Source of the DNA: Verrucomicrobiaceae bacterium
Lineage (GTDB): Bacteria; Verrucomicrobiota; Verrucomicrobiia; Verrucomicrobiales; Akkermansiaceae
Length of the DNA stretch: 64,000 bases
Assembly: GCA_027486655.1 (NCBI GenBank)
Contig: JAIXOR010000016.1
Span: forward strand, 124,001-188,000
Direction: 5' to 3'
A program made the position numbers and the translations under genes. Below the pieces are notes generated by a model. That model saw only the letters and a list, made by a program, of their open reading frames with translations, had not been told where the DNA came from and searched no databases. Positions 39,054 through 47,896 of this stretch are shown here, piece by piece; the stretch's first letter is position 1; every line of letters begins with the position of its first letter.

Positions 39054-39075
39054 CATCCGGACCCTATGCCGGATG
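39054..39075 (+). other. 7-bp perfect hairpin in the leader of the PEP-CTERM gene
   Basis: CATCCGG (39054-39060) pairs with CCGGATG (39069-39075) around loop ACCCTATG. It lies between the operator-like element and ATG 39111, so it may affect leader stability or be a protein site. No matching hairpin follows copy 1 of the element. Confidence 0.4.
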
Positions 39076-39110
39076 ATCGAAAAACAATAGACGCAGTCCA
39101 AACCATATTC

Positions 39111-39839
39111 ATGAAATCCACTCCACTTATCCGTAATCTCCTCGCATCCCTGGCCTTGGCCGCAGGCTCCTCCGCCAACGCCGCTGTCATCGCGGAATAT
39201 ACTTTTCCGCTGGTTAGCGGAGCTGTTAGCCAACCCACCACGTCCACCGCCACAACCGTAGCTTCCGGTGTCTCCGCATCGACCTTTGGCGGCGCAGGGG
39301 TTTCATACTCAATCGGTCTAGCCGACAGCGGAAGCACCTCCGACCTTGGCAATGCCTTCTTGAACCGCGCCAATACAGCAGCAACGAAAAGTGAGAGTCA
39401 TTATTTCTCGTTCACAGTCACGCCTGATATTGGCAAGACGCTCAATCTCACTTCCGTCAACTTTTTCTACGGCGACGCCCAGACCGAAGCTTCTCCCATC
39501 GTCTTAAACCTCGGTCTCTACACATCGGTGGACTCCTATGCCGCTCAAGTCGGCAGCACGTTGTCATGGTCTCCTGCCACTACCACCAAGGTAGCCCCCG
39601 CCGATTACTTCACAACGGCGTCAGGAGCCCAATATGCCTCTCTCGATCTTTCCGGCCCGGCCTTCCAAAACCTCACCACCGCTACCACCTTCCGGATCTA
39701 CGGCTGGGATAACTCCACCGCGGCCGGCCAACTCCGCATCGATGACGTTCAACTCAACGGCACGGTCGTCCCCGAGCCAAGTGCCGCTCTTCTCGGCGGT
39801 CTCGGCCTACTTGCCCTCCTGCGCCGCAGTCGCGCCTGA
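39111..39839 (+). CDS. PEP-CTERM sorting domain protein
   Basis: 242 aa from ATG 39111 (MKSTPLIRNLLASLALAAGSSANA signal peptide); the longer frame to 39039 is rejected because it would start beside the regulatory element. The body is a single beta-rich domain of unknown family (SFTVTPDIGKTLNLTSVNFFYGD, FRIYGWDN). The end has VVPEPSAALLGGLGLLALLRRSRA: PEP motif, hydrophobic helix and basic tail. It is expected to be exported, processed by an exosortase and placed in the envelope or matrix. No exosortase gene is in the window. The two-hairpin element lies 112 bp after it. Confidence 0.88.
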   Translation: MKSTPLIRNLLASLALAAGSSANAAVIAEYTFPLVSGAVSQPTTSTATTVASGVSASTFGGAGVSYSIGLADSGSTSDLGNAFLNRANTAATKSESHYFSFTVTPDIGKTLNLTSVNFFYGDAQTEASPIVLNLGLYTSVDSYAAQVGSTLSWSPATTTKVAPADYFTTASGAQYASLDLSGPAFQNLTTATTFRIYGWDNSTAAGQLRIDDVQLNGTVVPEPSAALLGGLGLLALLRRSRA

Positions 39840-39950
39840 AATGCATTCCTTCCGCTGAATCCACGGGAACTATTCACGGTCGATTGCACCCACCGATCAC
39901 CCGACTCCCAACCCAAAGCCTATCAAGAGAAATCTGAATCGCTTCCACAC

Positions 39951-40012
39951 TTTGTCTCTGGAGGGACAAACCCATGGGCAGTGCGTGGTTATTGGGTTTC
40001 CACGCACTGCCC
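39951..40012 (+). other. two-hairpin structured element, copy 2
   Basis: Hairpin 1 is TTTGTC (39951-39956) with GACAAA (39965-39970), loop TCTGGAGG as in copy 1. Hairpin 2 is a perfect 13-bp stem, GGGCAGTGCGTGG (39976-39988) with CCACGCACTGCCC (40000-40012), loop TTATTGGGTTT. Compared with copy 1 at 505, both strands change together (TTGCC/GGCAA versus TTGTC/GACAA). It is in the leader of the beta-strand-repeat gene, ending 79 bp before ATG 40092. The linker CCCA can also pair with TGGG in the hairpin-2 loop, an alternative rather than simultaneous fold. Confidence 0.68.
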
Positions 40013-40091
40013 AACACTTTCGTTTCGTGTCCTTTTCCCTGTTCTAAAAAATTCATCTCCAAACCCTCTCACACAAAAACCATATCAACCA

Positions 40092-43000
40092 ATGAAACCG
40101 AAATACAACGCATTCCTCCGTGCCTCCCGCCTCGCCCTGCTCACCATCTCGCTGTCCACATCCGTTCATGCCGGCACGACTTGGGATGGTGGTGGCGCCG
40201 CCAATACCAACATCGACCTCGCCGATAACTGGGATGGCACCGCGCCAGGCGTGGTCAATGCCCTGAACGGGACCACCGTCGCGATCTTCGCCACCGGTGG
40301 CAATGCTGCGGCCATGAATGTCCCGGCCCGCTTCACCACAATCACCTTCAACCGCAACGACGCGGGCGGCTTTGCCATCAGCGGCGCTTCCACCTTGTCG
40401 GCCAACCAAGCCACGGCGGGAGGCACCATCAACCTCGCAGTTTCCGACACCGCGGGCAACGGCGTTTCTTCCATCAGCTCCGCCTTCCAGGTCAACACCG
40501 ATACCGGGGGGAGCAACCGCCTCCTCAATATCAAGAACGATGAGAAAGACGTGCCCGCCGGTTCGCTCCTGGTCAGTGGAGGCATCTCCGCATCCACGCC
40601 CGCCAACAACTATCAGATCCGTGCCGGCGGCACCGGAGTCACCGTTCTCAGCGGTACGCTGAGCCACGTCAGCGGCATCCAGCAGGTCAACTCCGGCACC
40701 TCCTCGGGCAAGGTCATTGTCAATGGAAGCCAGAATCTTGGCTCGGCTTCGGTGAACATCCCCAGTTCGACGAGCGGCACGGTGTCATCGGCCTACACGA
40801 TCCAAATGGGTTCCTCCACTGCGGATATCCAGTCTTGGGGGACCACTACCATCAACCAGAACGCGACGGTTCTCGTGAAATCCACGGCAACGCTCAGCGG
40901 TGCTGTCTCGGTGGGCGCGAATGGTGCGAATCTCGTCGTGGACGGTGCCTTGAACGCAACCACGTTGTCTCTCGGCGGTGCGACCGCAGCGTGCAACCTA
41001 AAGATCGGCGGCAGTGCCAGCTTCTCCGGTAACATCGCGATTGGTGCGACTGCGGGCAATCTCATCGTCGGAAACGCAGCCACGAATGGAACCCTCTCGC
41101 TCTCCAGCGGTACCATCAGCAACAATGTGACCATCGGCGGACCCAACCCGAACGAGAACAATCTCAAGCTCACGAAAATCAGCAGCGGCATCCTCAACCT
41201 CAACGGTACGCACACCTACACCGGGGACACCAATGTCAATGTCGGCACCCTGAACCTCGGCGGCACGCTCGCCTCCCCCATCACCGTCAACGCCGGTGCG
41301 ACACTCACCGGCGAGGGCTCGACCACCGGCTCGCTCACCTTCGCCACCGGCTCCAGCGCCCTCAGCTTCGATCCCGTGACTCCGACTGCAGCACTCACTG
41401 CGGACACGGTTGATGTCTCCGCCACGGGCTCCCTTGTTCTGGTGAGCCCGACCGCCGCCACCACGCCTTTGTCCACTTACACAGTTCTGAAACGCGTCAC
41501 CGGAAGCTTCGCTCCCGGGGATCTCGCGAAGTTCGCCATGGCCTCCCGCGGCGGCAGCTTGTCGATCTCGGAAGACGGCAAGGAAATCAAACTTACCGCC
41601 GCTGCGTCCACGCCGGTCTCGCTTACGTGGAAGGGCAACGCTGCCAATCCCACCTTCTGGGATGTCGCCACCACACTCAACTGGGATAACAGCGGAGCCG
41701 AACGTTTCTATGCCGGTGATGCGGTCACCTTCAATGACACGGGCTCGCCCATCGTGGCCGTTCAGGGAACCACGGTTTCCCCTGGCAACATCCTGTTCGA
41801 TAATACGACCGCCAATGCCTACACCGTCAGCGGTGGCAGCATCGGGGGGGCTGGTTCGCTCACCAAGAACAACACCGGCACGGTGACCCTCGCAAACTCG
41901 CTGGCCCACACCAACGGCATCGTCGTCAATGCAGGTGTCCTCGATCTCGGTTCGGCGAACAACACCTTCACCGGTGGAGTCAACGTTGCGGGTGGCGAGC
42001 TGAAATTCGGCGGGGCGGCGCTCCCGGCCACCGGTTCGCTTAACTCTCAGGCGGTCACGCTCAATGGCGGCAAAATCACTCGCACCGCCAATACCACCAT
42101 CACCAACGAATCCCAAATCTTCACCATCAATACCAACGGTAGCGAAATCAGAGTCGAAAGCAGTGCCACCACCACTTGGCGCATTGGTGGTAAGATCTCC
42201 GGTGCGGGAAACTGGATCAAGTCCGGGACCGGCGTGTTGGCCCTCGGCCGTTTCAGCGACTCGAATCCTGCCAATGATTTCACCGGCACGGTCACCGTCA
42301 CGCAAGGCACTCTCGATGTCCGCCACGGCAATTCCCTCGGATCTACTGCCGCCGGCACCTTCATCCAGGGCGCGTTGCTCATGATGCAGAATTTCGGGCA
42401 GACCGCTGGCACCTACACCGTGGACGAGCCTCTCGACTTCTCCGGCGCTTCGTTTCTCACCGGTTACAGCCAGGAAGCCAAGATCTTCACCCAGCAGTTC
42501 AACGGCACCATCAACGTACAAGCCGGCACCACCCTCGGGATCGCCACCGCGCGTGCCGGATCCACCACCGCGCCGACTCTTGAGCTCAACGGCACGACCA
42601 TCACCACCGGTGCGGGCAGCGTCCTGAACCTCGGCACCCGGGCCGCCAGCTACCCGGGTGCCTTCACCGCCGCCACCCAGACCATCAACATCGGCGCCGC
42701 CATCAGCGGCCCTGGCGCGGTAACGGCCCAAGGCGATGCCGGCTCGGTCTACACCCTCAGTGCCCCCGGCTACTCCGGCAACACCACCGTCAACAGCGGC
42801 ACGCTGAAACTCGGCGCGGTCAATGTGAACAACGATGCCTCCACCATCACCGTTGAAAGCGGCGCGAAGATCGACATCGCCTTCTCCGGCAATGACACTG
42901 TCGGCACGCTCATCCTTGGCGGAACCAACGTGGGCCCCGGCACTTACAATGCCAGCCACCCAACCTACGGCTCATATTTTACTGCCACCGATAGCGGAAG

Positions 43001-43385
43001 TATCGTGGTCCCAGCACCCGTCGGCGGCTACTCCGCCTGGCAAAACGCCAACGGAGCCGGCGTTCAAACCGTCGATCAGGACCACGACAACGACGGCGTG
43101 GACAATGGCGTCGAATACTTCATGGGCGGCAATACCAATACCACCGGTTTCACCGCCACCCCGGCGCTCAATTCCTCGAATAACATTACCTGGACCATGG
43201 GCGATACTTATTCCGGAACCTACGGCACCGACTACGTCGTGCAAACCTCCAGCAACCTGACCGCCTGGTCTCCTGTTGCCATCGGCGATGTGGTCATCGA
43301 CAACACCATCCCCAACAAGTCCGTTTCCTACACCCTGACGGGAGTCGGCAAGCGCTTCGTCCGCCTCCTGGTGAACCCGAACTGA
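40092..43385 (+). CDS. secreted autotransporter-associated beta-strand repeat protein
   Basis: 1,097 aa from ATG 40092 (signal peptide SRLALLTISLSTSVHA); the open frame back to 39981 crosses the hairpin element. The mature protein opens with GTTWDGGGAANTNIDLADNWDG and contains many beta-helix-type repeats of the autotransporter-associated class (GILNLNGTHTYTGDTNVNVG, GTVTLANSLAHTNGIVVNAG, APGYSGNTTVNSGTLKLG). A calcium-loop-like DQDHDNDGVDNGVEYFMGG at about residue 997 and a final beta domain ending GKRFVRLLVNPN match the tails of the giant hydrolases. No outer-membrane autotransporter barrel is present. A role in the cell surface, adhesion or polysaccharide holding is inferred. Confidence 0.85.
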   Translation: MKPKYNAFLRASRLALLTISLSTSVHAGTTWDGGGAANTNIDLADNWDGTAPGVVNALNGTTVAIFATGGNAAAMNVPARFTTITFNRNDAGGFAISGASTLSANQATAGGTINLAVSDTAGNGVSSISSAFQVNTDTGGSNRLLNIKNDEKDVPAGSLLVSGGISASTPANNYQIRAGGTGVTVLSGTLSHVSGIQQVNSGTSSGKVIVNGSQNLGSASVNIPSSTSGTVSSAYTIQMGSSTADIQSWGTTTINQNATVLVKSTATLSGAVSVGANGANLVVDGALNATTLSLGGATAACNLKIGGSASFSGNIAIGATAGNLIVGNAATNGTLSLSSGTISNNVTIGGPNPNENNLKLTKISSGILNLNGTHTYTGDTNVNVGTLNLGGTLASPITVNAGATLTGEGSTTGSLTFATGSSALSFDPVTPTAALTADTVDVSATGSLVLVSPTAATTPLSTYTVLKRVTGSFAPGDLAKFAMASRGGSLSISEDGKEIKLTAAASTPVSLTWKGNAANPTFWDVATTLNWDNSGAERFYAGDAVTFNDTGSPIVAVQGTTVSPGNILFDNTTANAYTVSGGSIGGAGSLTKNNTGTVTLANSLAHTNGIVVNAGVLDLGSANNTFTGGVNVAGGELKFGGAALPATGSLNSQAVTLNGGKITRTANTTITNESQIFTINTNGSEIRVESSATTTWRIGGKISGAGNWIKSGTGVLALGRFSDSNPANDFTGTVTVTQGTLDVRHGNSLGSTAAGTFIQGALLMMQNFGQTAGTYTVDEPLDFSGASFLTGYSQEAKIFTQQFNGTINVQAGTTLGIATARAGSTTAPTLELNGTTITTGAGSVLNLGTRAASYPGAFTAATQTINIGAAISGPGAVTAQGDAGSVYTLSAPGYSGNTTVNSGTLKLGAVNVNNDASTITVESGAKIDIAFSGNDTVGTLILGGTNVGPGTYNASHPTYGSYFTATDSGSIVVPAPVGGYSAWQNANGAGVQTVDQDHDNDGVDNGVEYFMGGNTNTTGFTATPALNSSNNITWTMGDTYSGTYGTDYVVQTSSNLTAWSPVAIGDVVIDNTIPNKSVSYTLTGVGKRFVRLLVNPN

Positions 43386-43413
43386 GGCACGCGATCCGTC
43401 AGACTGCTTCCAA

Positions 43414-43443
43414 GAAGCCTGGTCCTTGTCATGGCCGGGCTTC
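43414..43443 (+). terminator. strong stem-loop between beta-strand repeat and DUF5703 genes
   Basis: GAAGCCTGG-T-CC pairs with GGCCGGGCTTC (about 11 bp with one wobble and one bulged T). It lies 29 bp after the stop at 43385. No T-run follows, so it may reduce rather than stop readthrough. Confidence 0.4.
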
Positions 43444-43474
43444 AGTTGCGAAATGAACCAACCGAGAAGAGCTT

Positions 43475-46400
43475 TTGAAACGTATTGAATCATCACGAAT
43501 TGATTTTGCGCGGCGCCTTGCGGTCTGCCTGATCGTTGCGGCGCAAGGGATGCTCCTTTCCGCCACCGCCACCACGGTCGCCCCGCCGACCGTGGTCTGG
43601 ACCACGCCCAGCACCAACGCGCTCGGTTCGATGCCCTTGGGCAATGGCGACATCTCGATGAACGCTTGGGTGGAGTCCTCCGGCGATTTGATTTTCTACC
43701 TGGGAAAGTCGGATAGCTGGGAGGACAACTCGCGACTCGCCAAACTCGGCCGGGTGCGCGTGAAACTCAATCCCGTCCTCCCGACAGGCACGGGATTCAC
43801 CCAGACGCTGGATCCCGCCAAGGGCGAAATTTCCATCACCGGCGGCGCAGGCTCCACCGCCGTGACCGTGCGCCTGTGGGTGGATGCAAACCATCCCGTC
43901 GCCCATGTCAGCGTGGATAGCGCCTCACCCGTCACCGCCACCGCGTCCTTCGAACTCTGGCGCACGGCACAAACCACCATCGCTTCCGAATCGAGTGATA
44001 TCAACTTCAACAATCCCGCCGGCACCACCCAGGTCGTCGAGCCGGACACCGTGCTCGCCGGCATCGCCGATGGCGTCGGCTGGTATCACCACAACCACCG
44101 CTCGCTCGGCCCGAATGAGACGATGCAATTCCAGGATTTGCAGGGCGCGCCGACCTTCACAGACATTATCCTCGGCCGCACCTTCGGCGCGTTGATCCGC
44201 TCGGCCGGTGCCACCCGCACCAATGACCAAACGCTCTCCCGCACCGCCGCTATCAGCCACCGCTTCGATGTTTATGCACTAACAAAACATCCTGCCACCG
44301 CCGCCGAGTGGCTCACCGCAATGCAATCCACCTACGCGGCGGTCGAGGCAGTGCCCTTCTCCACCCGCCAGGCCGCGCACCTCGCTTGGTGGGCGGATTT
44401 CTGGAACCGCAGCCACATTTCCATCACGCCTTCAGCCGCCACTGCGGACCAAACCGCCCCGGCAGACCTCACCCGCGGCTATGCCTTGCAACGCTTCATC
44501 ACCGCATGCGCCGGACGCGGTGCCTATCCGATCAAGTTTAACGGCTCGCTCTTCACCATGCCCTACGGCAGCAATCCGGGCGATGCCGACTACCGCCGCT
44601 GGGGCCTCGGCTATTGGTGGCAAAACACCCGGCTGCCCTACGCCGGTCTGTGCACCTCTGGTGACTTCGACATGATGCCATCGCTTTTCCGGATGTATTT
44701 CGATGACGTGCTGCCCGTCGCCCGCTACCGCGCCGGTCATTATTATACCGATCCGAAATTCGACGACACCTGTTTCATGTCGGAAGTCACCTATCCGTGG
44801 GGAGCCGTCCTCAGCACGTCCTACGGTTGGACCACTACGGCGGCGAACCGCCCTCCCGGCGATGGAAAACTCCAAACCGGCGAATGGCACAAACGCGAAT
44901 GGGTCAGCGGCCTTGAGCTGACGTTCATGGCGCTCGACTACTACGATCACACCGGCGACACCGCGTTCCTATCAGGAAAACTGCTGCCAGCCGCGCTGCC
45001 CATCATCCGCTGGTTCGACAAATACTACACCACCGACGCCAACGGTAAATTGGTGATGAATCCGTCCCAGGCGCTTGAAACCTGGTGGAACACCTCCAAC
45101 CCGATGCCCGAGGTCGCCGGTCTCCACGCCGTGGTCGGCCGCCTGCTCGCCCTGCCGGATCCACTGCTCCTCGCCGCGGACCGCAGTTACCTAACAACCT
45201 TCCAGGCAAAGATCCCACCTCTGCCCACCCGCACCCTCAACGGCACGACGATGCTGGCTGCCGCCCAGACCTACTCGAATTATAGAAACACCGAACTGCC
45301 CGAAATGTATGGTGTCTTCCCCTTCCGGTTGGTCTCCCACGAGAAACCCAACCTCGCCCTCGGCACCGCCGCTTACACCAACGCCATCGCCAACGACAAA
45401 GGCAGCACCGGATGGCGGCAGGACGATATTTTCCACGCCTATCTCGGCCAAGCCAACGAGGCACGCAGCCGTCTCATCACCCGCGCCCGCAGCAAGGATG
45501 CGAACTGCCGCTTCCCCGCATTCTGGGGGCCCAACTTCGACTGGACCCCGGACCAATGCCACGGCGGCGTGTTAATGAAAGCCACTCAAGCCATGCTGCT
45601 CCAGTCCGAGGGTGACCGCATTTTCCTACTCCCGGCATGGCCTGCCGATTGGAATGTGAACTTCAAACTGCGCGCTCCCAAGCAAACGACCGTCGAGGGC
45701 GTAGTGGAGAACGGCGTGCTCACGGATCTAACAGTCGCACCAGCGTCTCGCCGTGATGATATCATGATCGGCTCCGGATTCACGGATCCGGATCAGCCCA
45801 GCGTCTCGGTAAACATCACCAGCCCGACTGCCAATCCCGCCGCAATTGAAAACGCATCGATGGACATCCATCTCGCCAGCACCGCAACGGTCACCAACAC
45901 CAGCGACACAGCCACCTTCTCTTGGTCGAAACGATCAGGCCCCGGCAGCGTGACGTTTTCAGATATCACTTCTAACAATACACGCGCCCGCTTTTCCGCA
46001 CCCGGCAGCTATCAACTTCAAGTCGCCGCCACTGTTTCTAACAACGGCAGCCCGGTCACCACCACCGCCAGCCTCAGCGTGGTGATATCACCACAAGCGG
46101 AAGTCACCACCACGTTCCGCCAAGGGGAAAACGGTTACACCCACACCGCCACTTTCCTGCGGGCCGATAATCCGACGTGGAACTCCGGCCAGCGCGATCA
46201 ATTGCTCATCGGCAAGCTCAGCGGCGGACAAGCCATGCGCACCATCCTGTCCTACGACCTCACCACCATCCCTCCCCCGTCTGCTGGTGAAATCACCTCC
46301 GCCACATTGGACATCTGGACCCTCAGCACCAATTCGCCCGGCACCGTAGGACAATTGCAACTCCGCTCGCTTCTGGGCACACCCACCGAAGGCAGCGGTA

Positions 46401-47392
46401 CCATCGGCAGCGCCACCGGAGACGGTGCCACATGGAACAGCCGCACCGGCACAGCAGCTTGGACCGCCGCAGGTGGTGATTACCCGGCCACCTCCCTTGC
46501 CACGATGGACGGCTACCTCGCTGCGATGGATGTGCAGAAAACGTTTCCCTCCACCACCGCATTGCTCGATGCCGTGAAGCAGGCCGTCGCCAATGGCACT
46601 CCTCTCAACCTCACCATCCTCTCGCCCACTACCGAAAACGGCGCTGCCAACAGTTATACCCGCGTCCACTCGGACGAAGCAGCGGACATCACCAAGCGAC
46701 CCAGGCTCACTATCACCTACGGAGCCAATCCCAATCTGCCCACCGTCTCACCCGGAGCCGCGCCGACTAACGCCACCAGCGCTGTGCCCGCTACTCTCGG
46801 CGGCTCGGCTTCCAGTGCCACTAGCACCCTCTGGAGCAAGGTGAGCGGCCCCGGTGCGGTCACCTTCGGCGACGCTTCGTCCGCCACCAGCCAAGCCACC
46901 TTCAGTCAGGCCGGCGAATACTTGCTGCGCCTCACCGCGGAAAACGCCACTGGCAAAACCTCTGCTGATCTCTCCATCTCCGTCGCAGCAAACCCCGGAG
47001 TGTTCATCGATTGGCAGCAAATCCACTGGCCCGGCGTTAGCGACCTCGGCGTGATCGCACCGGAGGCCGATCCCGACTTCGATGGTCTCGCCAACCTCGC
47101 CGAATTCGCCCTCGGCCTCCCGCCCCGGACCCCATCCACCCAGCCCCTGGCTGTGTCGCAGACGACCCCGCAAATGCTTGTGACCTTCAACAAGTCCCGC
47201 CACGCAACCGGAGTAAACACCGCCGTCGAGTGGAGCGATCTGCTCACCCCAGGATCCTGGAGCACCCACGGCGTATCAGCTCCCACCGTCGTCCAGCCGG
47301 ACACCCATCCGGATCGTATCGACCTCCGCGTCACACTCCCGCCCGGCACAGATCGGCGCTTCGTCCGGCTGAAAATCACAGCACTGCCGTAG
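43475..47392 (+). CDS. secreted GH95-like DUF5703 (alpha/alpha)6 protein fused to PKD/DNRLRE/calcium-binding tail
   Basis: 1,305 aa. The start is TTG 43475, preceded at a good distance by GAGAAGAG; no in-frame ATG gives a complete signal peptide (RRLAVCLIVAAQGMLLSATA). Residues about 35-760 form a DUF5703-type glycosidase-like protein: an N-terminal beta-sandwich (SMPLGNGDISMNAWVE, FYLGKSDSWEDNSRLAKLGRV) and a toroid (WGLGYWWQNTRLPYAG). Then come PKD-like (about 770-870), DNRLRE-like (about 875-1083), Ig-like and EADPDFDGLANLAEFALG near 1197, as in the giant lyases. A hydrolase acting on the same polymer is likely, but no activity is assigned to this family by sequence alone. Confidence 0.82.
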   Translation: MKRIESSRIDFARRLAVCLIVAAQGMLLSATATTVAPPTVVWTTPSTNALGSMPLGNGDISMNAWVESSGDLIFYLGKSDSWEDNSRLAKLGRVRVKLNPVLPTGTGFTQTLDPAKGEISITGGAGSTAVTVRLWVDANHPVAHVSVDSASPVTATASFELWRTAQTTIASESSDINFNNPAGTTQVVEPDTVLAGIADGVGWYHHNHRSLGPNETMQFQDLQGAPTFTDIILGRTFGALIRSAGATRTNDQTLSRTAAISHRFDVYALTKHPATAAEWLTAMQSTYAAVEAVPFSTRQAAHLAWWADFWNRSHISITPSAATADQTAPADLTRGYALQRFITACAGRGAYPIKFNGSLFTMPYGSNPGDADYRRWGLGYWWQNTRLPYAGLCTSGDFDMMPSLFRMYFDDVLPVARYRAGHYYTDPKFDDTCFMSEVTYPWGAVLSTSYGWTTTAANRPPGDGKLQTGEWHKREWVSGLELTFMALDYYDHTGDTAFLSGKLLPAALPIIRWFDKYYTTDANGKLVMNPSQALETWWNTSNPMPEVAGLHAVVGRLLALPDPLLLAADRSYLTTFQAKIPPLPTRTLNGTTMLAAAQTYSNYRNTELPEMYGVFPFRLVSHEKPNLALGTAAYTNAIANDKGSTGWRQDDIFHAYLGQANEARSRLITRARSKDANCRFPAFWGPNFDWTPDQCHGGVLMKATQAMLLQSEGDRIFLLPAWPADWNVNFKLRAPKQTTVEGVVENGVLTDLTVAPASRRDDIMIGSGFTDPDQPSVSVNITSPTANPAAIENASMDIHLASTATVTNTSDTATFSWSKRSGPGSVTFSDITSNNTRARFSAPGSYQLQVAATVSNNGSPVTTTASLSVVISPQAEVTTTFRQGENGYTHTATFLRADNPTWNSGQRDQLLIGKLSGGQAMRTILSYDLTTIPPPSAGEITSATLDIWTLSTNSPGTVGQLQLRSLLGTPTEGSGTIGSATGDGATWNSRTGTAAWTAAGGDYPATSLATMDGYLAAMDVQKTFPSTTALLDAVKQAVANGTPLNLTILSPTTENGAANSYTRVHSDEAADITKRPRLTITYGANPNLPTVSPGAAPTNATSAVPATLGGSASSATSTLWSKVSGPGAVTFGDASSATSQATFSQAGEYLLRLTAENATGKTSADLSISVAANPGVFIDWQQIHWPGVSDLGVIAPEADPDFDGLANLAEFALGLPPRTPSTQPLAVSQTTPQMLVTFNKSRHATGVNTAVEWSDLLTPGSWSTHGVSAPTVVQPDTHPDRIDLRVTLPPGTDRRFVRLKITALP

Positions 47393-47497
47393 CCCTTGTT
47401 CAATTCTCGCGGCAGGACAATTTCAACCTGCGGGAAGGTAGAGTATTTCAACACTTCCCACTGGAACTTCAGCCTAGAACGCGTATTTCCGATTAAA

Positions 47498-47519
47498 AAC
47501 CGTGAACAGAAACCGTGAA
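47498..47519. repeat. 9-bp direct repeat beside the tRNA fragment
   Basis: AACCGTGAA occurs at 47498-47506 and 47511-47519, a 13-bp period, in an AT-rich stretch about 80 bp before the tRNA fragment. Integrase arm-binding sites often look like this, but that role is only inferred. A GGGAAG/CTTCCC inverted repeat at 47432-47459 is the only other structure seen in 47393-47600. Confidence 0.45.
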
Positions 47520-47600
47520 TTTTTGCAGCTTCTAGCAAAGGTTGACTTGAGCAAAAATGCCGATAAATACTGGTTCCACAAGTTTCGAACATGTCGCTTA

Positions 47601-47651
47601 GGCAGGCTCATAACCTGAAGGTCGTAGGTTCAAATCCTACTCCCGCAACCA
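47601..47651 (+). tRNA. 3' fragment of a tRNA with anticodon CAU (Met-type), probable integration attachment site
   Basis: The fragment holds the anticodon arm AGG-CTCATAA-CCT (anticodon CAT at 47609-47611), variable loop GAAGGTC, T-arm GTAGG-TTCAAAT-CCTAC, acceptor strand TCCCGCA, discriminator A and encoded CCA (47649-47651). The matching 5' acceptor strand TGCGGGA and D-arm are missing immediately upstream, and the outer anticodon-stem pair is a G:A mismatch, so identity to a tRNA begins inside the anticodon stem. Tyrosine-integrase islands that insert into tRNA genes leave this kind of duplicate at their far end. The stretch 47652-47896 after it shows no gene. Confidence 0.8.
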
Positions 47652-47896
47652 CTTTCGAAGCCATGGTCCCCAGTAGATCGTGGCTTTTTGGTTTTCCGGG
47701 GCAAGGGGTCCTGAAACCAGGTGCTGTGGTAGAGTCCGCAACGGAATCTATCAGAAGCAGATGGCGATGATGTCGACTTTGGATTGGATTTCGCCATGGA
47801 TCATCGGCCGTGGCTTTGTGGTTTATACGGGACCTTGTCGCGGTTGAGCGTTCGTTGATTCGTAAGGATCTCAAGGCCGACCGGGTATTCAAGGGG

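Noticed and set aside
39968-40000. A stable H-type pseudoknot in the two-hairpin element.
   Set aside because: The connecting loops are 0-1 nt across a 13-bp stem, which is sterically impossible; retained only as an alternative fold.
47429-47447. TGCGGGA followed by GGTAGAGT, which could be the missing 5' half of the tRNA, giving a tRNA split by an intron of about 150 bases.
   Set aside because: The D-arm is incomplete, no group I intron core is visible, and the same bases take part in a simple GGGAAG/CTTCCC hairpin; chance match is likelier.
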